DNA of 64,000 bases, from positions 15,570,170 to 15,634,169 of the forward strand of contig OX419345.1 in the NCBI GenBank assembly GCA_948470475.1. The letters are read 5' to 3'. Shown in pieces: positions 1 to 11,100 of this stretch (position 1 is the first letter of the stretch; each line of letters opens with the position of its first letter). Origin of the DNA: Galaxea fascicularis. Lineage: Eukaryota > Cnidaria > Anthozoa > Scleractinia > Euphylliidae. Under the pieces are notes generated by a model. It saw only the letters and a program-made list of their open reading frames with translations. It was not told the DNA's origin and searched no databases. The position numbers were made by a program, and so were the translations under genes.

Positions 1-28
1 CAATAGTACTATGCATTTAACTACAGAC

Positions 29-1302
29 CTGTTGGAAGAGGCTTGTCGTCAAAACCACATGCTTTGTCGCTACAGCCATCAGCTGCAGATGCTTTAGCTG
101 TTGCTAAAAACAAATGGAAAATTTTTGAAGCAGAAAGCACAAACCAATAAATATTCATCGTGCTATAATGTGATCTTCTCATTGTGAGAGACTCTTTCAC
201 ATGTGCTGAACATGGAGTTTGTTGGTGGAGCCCTTTCAAGGTTCCTTTGTTAACATGTTACTTACTTAAAATATGTATCAAAGCACCTAAAAATTGTATA
301 AAACCATTCAACATGTATGGCACTCGCTTAAGTCAATTGCGTGCAATGCTATAATTATTATAATTATGAAAAATACAACTTACCATTTTGTTCCTCTTCA
401 AGTTTTGCCTTCTTTTCTGTTTACAAGGAAACAAAACATAGGCACCCAAAGAGTGCATGAGCTACAGTAAAAACCCCTTTATAAGAACCTAGAATTTTTG
501 AGGTCAGACTGAACAGGTTCAGGTTCTTTAAGTTTAGGGTAGTTTTTCACAATTCAAGCTGATTAGGTTCTCAGTAATAGCATTGAAGAGTATTAAAGTA
601 GATGTAATACAATTATTTCGAGAGAATTAGAAACATAATAAATACCATGTTCTGCAGCCTGCCAGGCCAAACAAGAACACAGCAAGGCCAAGCTCTTTCC
701 GCTTCCTGTTGGACTCTCCAAAAGAGAATTCTGATGCCTTTCAATCCCTTTAATAATCTAAAAAAATGAGATAACATGTACTGCTAACAACATGCTACAC
801 GACATTTATATTCAACCTTTCACTATAAAACAGATCCTTCCAAACAAAATTTCCCTTACCCCATACCCCCACAATCTCATCTCTCAAAGGAACTGGGAAC
901 AAGAAATGGTACGATTTATATATTTTTGATAAATAATATTTAACCACGCTATTCGAACTGCAATCTAGCTTCTTACAAAGTTCCTACGAAGGCATGACCC
1001 TTGTTAATTTTTTGTTGGGGTGAAAGAGTAAAAACCAAGCAAACTCTAGCCATTAAGTAAGGTTAAGCTCAAGTTCGTCGGTGAGATTCACTGATTCAGT
1101 GAAACTGCCTTCTTTCGCGACAGTATTAAACAATTTCACTTAGGTATGGTAACAAAACGTTGCTAACCAAACCATAAAAGACAAGAGATGTACTCACCAT
1201 ATTCATCATTGACAACTGTGTGGGGTATGCTTTGCAAGGAAAAACAACTTTGACACCATTGATGGTGTACACAAATCGGTCATCCGGAGCTGATTCAGCC
1301 AT
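29..1302 (-). CDS. BRIP1: BRIP1/FANCJ DNA helicase, 5' part (runs off left edge)
   Basis: Minus-strand exons are 1302-1198 (35 codons from ATG), 758-646 (or 748-646), 416-384 and 97-29. All have GT donors and AG acceptors, and the gene continues leftwards. Exon 1 encodes a stretch with [19 protein letters not shown], closely matching the N-terminus of FANCJ. Exon 2 encodes the helicase Walker A motif [14 protein letters not shown] followed by LAWQ. In this iron-sulphur superfamily 2 family the protein is a 5'-3' nuclear helicase acting in interstrand crosslink repair and G-quadruplex unwinding. Exon 1 ends in phase 0 after MMN plus one residue, as in the human gene. An oddity: a run of five A at 720-724 breaks the frame between the start of exon 2 (IIKGIERHQ, matching FANCJ) and the Walker A motif. 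Either one base is extra there, or an acceptor nine bases further in (exon from 748) restores the frame at the cost of conserved residues. Identity is confident; the exon 2 start is uncertain. Confidence 0.85.
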
Positions 1303-1487
1303 GTTTTCCCTTCAATGTATTTTGTCTCGATCTTTTGACGGGAATTTACAACCAGGGAAAAAATTGATCAAAGAAGGAATTATCACTAGAGTTACGGCTT
1401 ACCAATGTGGCAAAATATGACAAAATGGGTGTTCATTTCGTCGTAAAAATGACCAATTATTCAAGTGGCCTTCGAAAGACTTTTTTC

Positions 1488-1497
1488 TTTTCCCGCC
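1488..1497. promoter_or_regulatory. E2F-like site upstream of BRIP1
   Basis: TTTCCCGCC matches the E2F consensus TTTSSCGC-type core. It lies about 185 bp upstream of the BRIP1 start codon. Vertebrate BRIP1 is an E2F-responsive S-phase gene, so the position is plausible. Function is inferred from the motif only. Confidence 0.4.
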
Positions 1498-2037
1498 CTC
1501 GACGCAACTGGTGCCCAGCTCTTCTCGTTTCTCGGCAGTTGGCTGCCGCGATGTGGGCGTGGTTCAGGCACGAGGGTAGCGGAATGAAAACCTCGGAGGA
1601 GGCGGGTCCCCTATCTAAGCTATATAGGCATGTGCCGCCCCAAAGGGCATGGTTTCCTCAAACCGTTTTGGTCTGAAAACGGATTAGATTTTGACAGGAG
1701 CCCATTTTTGACTGAAATCAGGTATGGTTTTCAAGGGAACCGCGCGGGAGCGTAAGTACAAAGGACTTTTTAGCGACTTTTTAGCGAATGCAAAGGGAAA
1801 GCACCTGCAGATCTGTGGTAATGGGTCATCCCCTAATTGCAAATTATAAAATTGGATTTGGATTTAGATTTAGAAAAGGAAGTCTGGGGGCAAACACCTT
1901 GAGAATAATGGTTACTCTCTCAGAGTTAATTCTGTAAGTTATTTTGTGTGGTTTTTAGGCCTTGCCTTGTAAGAAAAAAAATATAAATTTGATTCAGTGT
2001 ACTTTTTTGCCTTTCAGTCATTTCATCAAATCTTTGT

Positions 2038-2239
2038 AGGGGTGGCAAATGGTAAAATCTAAGACTCGCCAAGACGCAGAGACCCTTGTTTGAAAATCTG
2101 CGACCAAGACCAAACATGCAAGACTTCAAGACCAAAATGAATGCACTATAAATGAGACTTCAAGACTCTATACAAAGGCTGTTGAGATCTGATAAAAAGT
2201 TTGAGACCCAAGATTTTAGAGGTGCCATTTGCCACCCCT
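2038..2239. mobile_element. MITE-like element with 23-bp terminal inverted repeats
   Basis: The left end AGGGGTGGCAAATGGTAAAA (2038-2060) is the reverse complement of the right end (2211-2239) apart from a 6-bp indel. The interior is rich in repeated AAGAC motifs (for example AGACTTCAAGAC) and has no coding potential. It is a non-autonomous DNA element; the superfamily is not determined. Confidence 0.55.
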
Positions 2240-2800
2240 CTTTGTATCTTCCATCAATGTACCATCAATCGACCCATCATCTTTTTAAACCTTGTAATGC
2301 CCAATTCAAGGAAGCCCCTAGTCACTTATCTGTCAACAACTGTTGAATTAGGAGCTAGGCCTTATGACACTCTTGTCTGTCTTGTCTTACCAGGTTGTTG
2401 GGGAGGGGGCATGGGTTGGGGAGCAGCCAAAGAGACAGCCTCTACTTCATTCCCATTCCCAGATCCCTTCAATTCTCTTTGCTTTTCCAGTTTTTCTGGT
2501 GTTAATCTCATTTCCAATCCTTCCTAGCTTCTCCCACTCCTTAAAGACTCCTGACCCCTCCCTGATGTTGTCTGCAATACAGTACATGTAGGTAAGTGAG
2601 AGCAATTTCAGTTGGCCAGTTTCAACCAAATTGTCTGTTTATTGGCGCATACACTGTACATGGACCAAATTTCACACCGTACTGATAAGAACTCTATCTT
2701 ACAGGACAACATCAATATTTTATTGATAATACAAATCTAAGGATAAATGGAAACGTTAAAAATTAATGACAGTTTTAGTATGGGTTAGTAAATTCATTTT

Positions 2801-2980
2801 CAGGGTTGTCATTAGAAGCCAGTAGCCGGCGGATTTCCTGCATCTATAAGACCACTTTGCGTTGGCTACTTTTGCCCTAGAGTGTAGAAAATTGCCTTTG
2901 TGAGCTTCGTGCTCATTATAATCTGTAGCCTCCTACTTGAACTAATTTACCCATCTACTTAAATCCTAGTGACAACCCTG
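2801..2980. mobile_element. MITE with CAGGGTTGTCA ends
   Basis: The element starts CAGGGTTGTCATTA and ends TAGTGACAACCCTG, perfect 11-bp terminal inverted repeats extending imperfectly inwards. It is 180 bp with no ORF. A related end pair (AGGGTTGTCAAAA) occurs at 52596-52741. Confidence 0.6.
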
Positions 2981-3670
2981 CTAACAGTTTGCAATGTCAC
3001 CAACACTTGCACTAAGTCCAGTGAGAGCCTAATGTTGTCCCTATATTGTGAAAGTTTACTAATAACAGGGTTATGCCATCAGTGTTATGCAGAATTTGTT
3101 TGGTCCAAAATTGTGCTAGGTCATTGCCACAAAAGGATGTGAGAACTACCCCAAAGCATTTATAATGATAATAGGACTGATGAGTGGAGTCCAATTCGGT
3201 CTGTAATCATATGAGTGTTTACAAAATCGGACAACCTATAGCAGGAGTCTGATTGTATATAAATATCACTGTTTACCACAATGTATATATGTATTACTAT
3301 AATATTCTTATACTCATGAGCATGGCATTAGGCTAATACCCATGGAGGCTCAAACACAAGACAATGACATCATTGTTTTTGCAACAATTAAGCCAGATTT
3401 AGAGGCATTTTTAGGCTTGCAAAAAAACTGAGATGGCGTAAGCTTTGCACTCACGGAAATGCAAGATAGCGAGGCATACTATATGCTTATCTTTGAAAGA
3501 GCATTCACCATGTATCTTAGAACTTTTGCATTTTTCCCTTTTTTCCATATAGGTACATATACACATGCTAAGCCCGAAACTAAAAAGTTAAAAAAAACTG
3601 TACCCAATGAAAATTAATTTTTTAGGTAAAATTAATAAGAAGACACTGCTGGTAATTATAATTAAAAATG

Positions 3671-6600
3671 TTAAGGATTCTCTGGATCCTTTGCTATTTC
3701 AATGTTGAGCTTCATATTGCTGCGAATTCTCTCCAACCTCATCTTGTTAAATTTGTTGTCATAAAACGGCACAAAGAAGAAAACCTAGAAATGCAAAAAG
3801 AAATAACATATTCTGAGATAACATGACAAGCTAGGCCCTCTGTTTCCTGAAATTGGAGAGCACATGCCAAGGAACAACATTGGTGTAGGTACTATAAACC
3901 CTTTAAGCTCTGACATCAACATGCATATTCTTTTAACTGTTCTTTGCCTATTATACTTATACTACTACTTCAGAGAATTTGGTTAACCATCAAGACATTT
4001 CATGTTATATGTTTGATGATCATTTCCTTTATTCTCATAACCTGTGGGTTAGCTGAAATGATGGCACTATTAAATTAAAGGAGAAATTAGGCTTTGGTCA
4101 CTTAAGGCTTAAAGGGTTGAGCTTTCTCCTAGCCCAGGACAAGGGGATTCCGACCCCCTGTGAAAATGACAGGGTTGCTTGTTAGAAAATTCTGTGGCCA
4201 AATTGCAATCTCTTTATGATTATTATGCATGTGTGTACATGTGTCTATGTGTTGTATAGGTCCAGCTGTGTTAATTGTTCCAGAAAATCTCTAAACCTCT
4301 GACCAAACTGGTATAACTTATTTATTCTTACCATGTTTAGTAGAAAGGCAAAGGGAACCATCAGAGGAAAAAGTCCAGTAGAAAACGATTTGGCCTGAAA
4401 GACAACAGTCATATTATAAATCCATGAGTTTTCACTAAAAATGGTCATGGAGAGGAACCATGCAGAAGTTCTCTGGAATAAACTAGTAAAGGCACTTTAA
4501 TTTATAGCCATTTTAATTGTGTCAAAAATGGGTTTAACGCAGCTTGAGAAAATTAATTTTGGTCGGAAATTGCTTATTGTGATAGGGTAAGAAAAATAAC
4601 AGTAAAGGGCAGAAATTTTAATGATTAATTAATATAAAGAGTAATTGTCATAAATATCTACCATTACCTTTCCAAGTGTTCCTCTCTCCCTGCCAGGTTG
4701 AAATTCAATTTCAACAACATCAAGCCATTCAGCTTGGGTAAAAGAAAAAATCTGTACAAAATTTTGATTGGGTCTCACCTAATTAAAAATAAAAATACAC
4801 TGTAAATAAATAAATGATATTTTCCTAAATTATCAAGTGCTGTAATATAGGTGCAGAAAAGTGCATAATTTCAGCCATTGCAAAAATGGAGGACATTTGC
4901 TATATGAACAAACCAATTATCATGCAAACCCCACCTAAAACAAGCATAAAATGAGTGAGTCTGACCTTAATGGGACTTTGTAAAGGATAATATGTATGAT
5001 TTAGACTGCCCTAGTGCATGGTGTAATCACTATTTTTTCATGAAAGCAAATACGATAGTCATAGAGTACACAGCTAGATAGGGCTGTCATTAATTTTTTA
5101 AGGAAATGGGGATCAATGTTCAAAAAGAAGCTGGGAAATCCAGGTATTGTGGTATATTCAATATATACAAGCCACGTTTCGATCAAAGTTAAGCCAGGGA
5201 TCTACCTCACAATCCCAAGGATCCCAGCCCTTTAATCAAAGACCACATTAAACTCGCCTTGTTGATATGCATTTTCTCTGTTTCACTTAGTTTGTCAACA
5301 GCTGCGATTAAATTTTCTAAGCAAACATCAGGTGTTGCCTCAGGTATGATCCAGCTGTAGATAAGAAATAATGGAATATTCAAGTAAGAAATTAAAATAG
5401 TAGAATTAAGCCAAATGCATATATCAGAGCACTAGTCTTAAATATACAGTGTACGTGAAAAAATATAAGAAAAATTTTGTCTATTTTTTTTGTTATCCCA
5501 AGTCTAGCATTTGCTTTTCTCTGTAAAGACTCTAAGTAAGTAAGTAAGTAAGTAATAACTTTATTTAACGAGGGTAAAGACATTGATTACTGGTCACCCA
5601 GTAGTTTTCATAATGGCCCTCCTCCATCTCAATCCATCTCAGACATTTTTTGGAAAATGATATGAATGATCTCCTTTTGGAGGTATAAAAAAGTAGCATT
5701 TCACTGATGACATCTGTTATAAGGATGGCCTGTTTAAGGACTGCCTGGCTCCACTAGCCCCTATGGTTATTCCAGGCAGTCATAACTCTAATTTTACCTT
5801 TGTTATTTTTCTATTGTCAAATTATTTTTTTCAGCTAGGAGTGCAAATAAAGATTGTTGTTGTTGTTGATGGCAGACAATGGTTACAGTCATTTTCTGTC
5901 ATGAGTGACCAGTATTAGATTGATTCAGTGGAGTGTTAGAATTACTCTTTGCAAAGTTACTTCAATAGCATTTTAATTGAGTCTTGGAGTCTTAACTCCT
6001 TGGAAATCTTCCAAAAAGAAATGGATACTATTATGTCTACAGCATATGCATTAACAAAGAAAAAAACAAAACATACACTCCAGTGTTCAAATACTTCATG
6101 CTCTAAATTATGTGAAAAAATCATAACTATATATTCTCAATAAAATAGGGAAATTTCTCTGTGAATTGTGAAATCTCACGGCAGGTAACATTTCAAACCT
6201 GACATGTAAATTTGTAAACTCTGTTTAAATTTCTTAAATGCATGACGTAGATTGAATATATAATAAATAGTTTGAAACCTTACAAGACAACAATAGGACC
6301 ACCACTTTTTTCTACATTGGAATGACTTTTTACACTGTCTTGCAAAAGAAGTCAAGACACCTACTGATTGAGGCACATAATATTAACTGTCACTGCAGAC
6401 TGTGAGAACAAAGAAATTGGATACAATTTTTCAAAGCACTAATATCATTTTGAAAGATGTAGCCTTCACACAACCTTAAAATTTAATGTGTTTCATTACT
6501 CTAGATTTTGAAAGTTATCATTACCTGTTTTTCTAATGAATTTTCAAAATAAAATTTTGGAAAAAAGACATACCTCACAATAATTATTATTTCAATCATG

Positions 6601-7687
6601 CTTAATTGTAATCTCTGCAGGGTGGCACAGTAATATTAGTTAAAGTATATGAATTTGCCTTGGGAAACTTTATCACTTGAGCTGATCTGTGTTAATATTT
6701 AATTGTACTACAGTACGTAGTGTAAGTGCCATATTTCCGTCTTTTGAAGACACCATTAAGATCAATAATTAAGTGTTAACACTATTTTTCCATTTCTCCT
6801 TCATAGATGTTTGGCTGGAAATAAAATGATATACGAACTTTAATTTATTTCCTACAAAAATTCAAAAAGTACATGTATGTCTTTGAAAAGATTACTAATG
6901 TGATTGTTTTTCTCAAAATTTGAGTAACCTACATTAAGCATACAATGTAAACATTTCTTTAAGTTTCACTGACTGGACATTTAAATTTTTGTGGAGCAAT
7001 AACACAATTTGAACGAAATTTTAATTATTTTATGAGAAAAATGCAAATGAGAAGAATGCAAATAAAAATAATATTCTAACATAAATTGTTCATTTATTGT
7101 TTGATTATTTTGAGAGTAAAACCTATTGGAATCAATTTTGAATACAGCGTCAAATACGGTTATAATCATACAGCAGGTCTTCTTGTAGTAAAATAATCAG
7201 AGAAGATAATGAATTGAGAATCATGGAAATTTGCTTAGTCTTTCAGCTAAAGATTAATTTAATGATAGCAAATAAGAAAAATGAAGCTATCTTCTATTTA
7301 GTTGAATGTATTAATATATTCTTTAGAAAGATTGATTTGTCATGCATGATCACGATCAGTGTGTGGCATTACTGTATATTTTAACCGCCCACTACATCTA
7401 CGACTTTTTGAGTCTATGGCCAAAATAATAAAAAGCCAGCAAGCATTTTCAGAAGTAGTGTTGTTCATAATAACTACCTTGTATATGCAGTTGTTAACAA
7501 TGAACATATAAATTTGAGGGAACTGTTGTTTTGCACTGTAGCTCCTTGGGAAACTAAATAAAAGTCTCAATACTCACGTTTCTTTACAGCTATGAAGATT
7601 TCTGACTCCCGGAAGCCAGACTGCGGGTCTGAGCGCCCCTTGTATAGGTGATTGCCACATTGCACAGCAACAGTCCGCGGACGACAT
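3671..7687 (-). CDS. Small conserved-looking protein, five exons, function unknown (weak DUF1499-like pattern)
   Basis: Minus-strand exons 7687-7578, 5354-5258, 4778-4668, 4394-4332 and 3784-3671 join in phase to give 164 residues ending at TAA 3671-3673. Residues 1-37 are rich in Cys and small residues and contain Arg, possibly an organelle-targeting leader. Residues 38-69 begin WIIPEATPDVCLENL. Residues 70-106 contain WLDVVEIEFQPG. One hydrophobic segment, about residues 112-132 (LFPLMVPFAFLLN then VFFFVPF), looks membrane-inserted. It is followed by the basic NKMRLERIRSNMK. The order W-x-x-P, then DVVEIEF, then Asn/Arg-Leu-x-x-IR loosely recalls DUF1499 proteins, but I cannot confirm homology. 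Intron 2 uses a GC donor (AAG then GCGAGT); no GT donor keeps the frame. The gene is divergent from EFCAB5 across 455 bp. The splice model is convincing; the function is unknown. Confidence 0.7.
5533..5575. repeat. (TAAG)n microsatellite with LINE-like 3' tail
   Basis: About six TAAG units are followed by AATAACTTTATTTAACGAGGG. The same microsatellite-plus-ACTTTATTTAA arrangement marks LINE 3' ends elsewhere in the window (12636, 35457, 49757), so this is probably a short 3' remnant on the minus strand. It lies in intron 1 of the unknown five-exon gene. Confidence 0.4.
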
Positions 7688-8142
7688 TGTCTTACTATTA
7701 GTGTAACTGATCACACCTCCTTTGAGAAAAGAAATATAAACAAATCGAATCGTTGATCGCAGCGCGCCAACTCACGTAGTATGAACACCTGAGATATTCA
7801 AACTACGATATGATCTCTGACGGGTTAAAAGCGTTTTGCAATCAGCGGATTTTTGTGCTAAAGCCTTAGATCTAATGAAAACAACCTGAGACTTGCTCAC
7901 GAAAACCTTCAATGCACGTAAATTTTCGTGACCTCTCGTGAAATTATCCCAGGCGCTCTCTACCGAGCAGCGGGTGGCGTGGTAATAAGTGCGGTCGTTG
8001 CTATAGAAACAGACAACTGTTCTTTTTCCGCCATGTTTGAAGTCATAACAACCTTGAGTTGATCGAAACTCACGTATTCACCAGCTGTTCTAGAACTTAA
8101 TTTGGAGTTTCAATTAGAGAGTAGTTAAGGTTCTGTTGGAAA
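7688..8142. promoter_or_regulatory. Divergent (bidirectional) promoter region
   Basis: The 455 bp between two opposed start codons (7687 minus, 8143 plus) must contain the promoters and 5' leaders of both genes. It has GC-richer patches near 7765 and 7950-8000 and an X-box at 7997-8010. I see no convincing TATA box. The start sites are not determinable from sequence. Confidence 0.6.
7997..8010. promoter_or_regulatory. RFX X-box
   Basis: GTTGCTATAGAAAC matches the ciliary X-box consensus GTHNYY AT RRNAAC at every position. It is 133 bp upstream of the EFCAB5 start, within the range where RFX factors act on ciliary genes. The motif is seen directly; binding is inferred. Confidence 0.6.
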
Positions 8143-11100
8143 ATGGCTACGACAGTGGCATTGTCAAAAGATCGCTTGAAAGCTACAGAAATTGAATTTG
8201 AAGTGGAAGATTTGGGCTTTGAAGATTGTCCTGATCAAGAGGTCCGGATTGCCATTCGACCCGAAAGCATGTCTCCAGATCAGATGCAGAAAGGAAAACC
8301 AAGAAGTCTATCGATTTCCGATGTGATCAGTCAACAGTTGGGTGAAAGAGACGCGATGGCATCACCAGTTGTCAGAGCTTTTACGAGGAGCGCTGTGCGC
8401 CGATGGCGCGGGAATGTGGAAAAGAAGATTACGAGAAGGTTAATGGAGGTCAAAGCTGAGAGAAAGAAACGAGATGCTGAAGCTAAAGAGGTTGCGCGGC
8501 TTGTTGCTAGAACAATACCCCTGGACCTATTGGCCAAGGACTGGCTTAATGATAATGACATTACTTCAGAAGTGAGAGTCTACTTGCTGGAAAATCTTAT
8601 GCCAACTTTAATTTTGGGAGTTGAGAAACTTCTGAACGAGGTTGAAAAAAGAGGACTGGCTGATTCAGAAGGATTCTGTCCAACTTTCAATCCCATAGAT
8701 TACCTGGCTCAGTTTCTTATGAGAAACAATCCAAGGTTTAGTAACTTTGCCGAAGCATCTCCATATGCAAAAGGAATCCGTAAAGTTTTGGAGGACTTAA
8801 AAAAGGAAGTGTTTTCTTTGGAGGATAACAAACTTGCCAAGCTCAAGGCTGATGCTAAGAAAAGAAGGGAAGCAAGAGAGAAAGAGGAGAATGAAAAGAA
8901 TATGGAAAACCGCCGTCGATCAATCGCCATAGAGGAACAGTTTCCTGAATGGACAGCAGATTGGAATGGCATTCTTCCACTGTCTGTTGTACGTGATTGC
9001 ACTTTAAGGCCCAGCCTCATTCCCAGGGTCTCTCTTCTTCCTAGGCCTAGTTGAAACATCACACTATCGTCAAATTTAGTTCAGGCAAATTTAATTCAAA
9101 GTCCCAAAAGCAATTAAATTCAACGATAGCGCAACAGTTATCAACTAAGCCTAACAGTTATAAGTACATGTATAAAGGATCCAGCAGAACTAATGGGTTT
9201 CATAAACTTTGGGATTGTTACCGGCCATCATTAGACCTCTTAAGTCAAATATTCCTTTGTTCACACCATTCCTGATTGGCTCCTTGAATTGACATATCAA
9301 TGTCCAACATGCAGGACATTATGCAGATTTGGTGTGTGCGTTAATAATTTGGACTGTAATTACACTGTACATGTAAGTTTTAAAATACCTGTAAGTAGGG
9401 ATATGCAAGACGTCACTGCAGATTCTTGTGATTGTGGTCTAGTCAGTATGCTGTTTTTCTATCAACAAAGCCAGGGATGTGATCCACACTGTAGCTTGTG
9501 AAAGTCACTGACCCTTAGATGACAAACCTGAGTATGTTTTTAAAAGTACTGTAGATCACCCTGGATTTGACCAATCTTTTTAAGGGTGAAAGGAGTGGGT
9601 GACACAAGAATCTTATAGAGGGAAGTCTCTCCAATGCTCCTTGGATGTTACTGACTAAACTGGGGTTGTTGCCCTCCTCTCCTCTCCCCAATAAGAAAAC
9701 CAAGTGAATAATTTTTGACAACTTTCTCAAACTGTGTTATTCCAATTAATATTCATACCCCTCCCATGGAAAGTCTTTGGACCCCTCTCCCCCCCCCCCC
9801 CACTTTCACTTCTCCGGAATTGTCAATATCCTTGTAGTGTCCTTTACACAACATCCCTCCATCAGAATTTCTTGCGATTAGCAACATGCAGCATTAGGTT
9901 TCATATTTTTATCTATAAAAACATTTGTTGCTTCAGTGTTTACATGAAGATGCATTTTTGAATAACTTTGATTTCTTTCTTATTTAGGTTCAAAATGTGC
10001 TTCGATCATTTGAAGAAGAAGTTGTCGCAAAGCTTCCAGAAGAAATCAGGAAAGGTATGTGAATCTATAGGATGCATGTTTGTCACAACTTCTGCATCAT
10101 GCATTTGTCATTGAAACTTAAAACTTTCACTGTTTGGTTTACCCACCTCCTTGGAATTTCCAATCTTCTCAGTGAAGTGGTATGAGCATGCAGTCTTTTT
10201 GTAGTCCTGACACAATATAGGCTTAACATGTCTTAAAAAAAAGATATAATAATCAAGTTTCAGTAACTTTCGGTCCTCTATTTACAAAGTGATCACTCTG
10301 TAATGTATAATCTGATGAACAATTATGGGAACTAATTCAAAGTTATTTTGATAAATTATTTATTATTGACATCAACAGGGGCAGCTTTTGTCATTCCTCT
10401 TGAGCCAACTGACTCTTCTGGTAAAATGGTCAACATGCAGCAGTTTAAAGACGTAAGGACACATGAAATGACAAATTTCTAGTTTTAATAGTAAACAATG
10501 TTGTAGCTAACTATTTACTGTTAATCATTAATTTAAACCTTTTTCCTTTGTTCATAGTATATCCGACCTTATGCTGGTAATCTGTCCAAGGAAGCTTTTA
10601 ATGCATTCGTCCAGCACTTATCACGTTGTGCAGTACACTATCGCACTGCTACTGTCAGGGAAGCTATGAGGTACATGTATGAATCTATATGCAGGTGAAA
10701 AAATGAACTTTGGGAGTATTGATTGACATGCCGCCTGCAGAGTCTTGATAAAAATGCTATATTTATCTGCCTAATTTCATGTTAAATTTTTAATCATTGC
10801 AGACTCACTTTGAGAAACCTGTTCTTGAGCTGTGATATGAAGAATGTAAGTAGAAGCTGGTGAAATGACAAATCTGGAAAGATTGGCCAGCGGATCTAAA
10901 AGACAGCACTTTAAGTAGTTTAAGCATGAACCTTCTATTAGCATCTTTTTAAAAGAGGGTTTCAAGTGTTGACACACCAGTATATGTACATAAATTTCAT
11001 AGTAAATGATTTTTATTGTTTCTGTATTGTGCAGTTTCAGAAAATGTCTGTATCTCCCCCATAGAAATGCAATGGAGATTCCATGGGGAAGGGGGGTGGG

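Larger units (their letters stand above)
1303..3670. other. Spacer between BRIP1 and the next gene
   Basis: I see no coding exon here. The first 300 bp are the likely BRIP1 promoter and are more GC-rich (around 1490-1640). The rest is AT-rich and carries two small inverted-repeat elements at 2038-2239 and 2801-2980, listed separately. The open frames of 60-110 codons have no splice context, no family likeness and low-complexity composition. Confidence 0.6.

Noticed and set aside
29..1302. BRIP1 as a pseudogene
   Set aside because: Apart from the A5 run, splice sites, phases and protein similarity are intact in all four exons; a sequencing indel or alternative acceptor is more likely.
1220..1676. 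Plus-strand ORFs of 66 and 89 codons near the BRIP1 start
   Set aside because: The first is antisense to BRIP1 exon 1; the second covers a GC-rich promoter-like stretch and resembles nothing known.
9289..9501. Cys-containing ORF (CPTCRTLC) in EFCAB5 intron 1, considered as a zinc-finger exon
   Set aside because: EFCAB5 exons 1 and 2 join in phase without it, and the frame lacks a complete zinc-binding pattern or proper splice sites.
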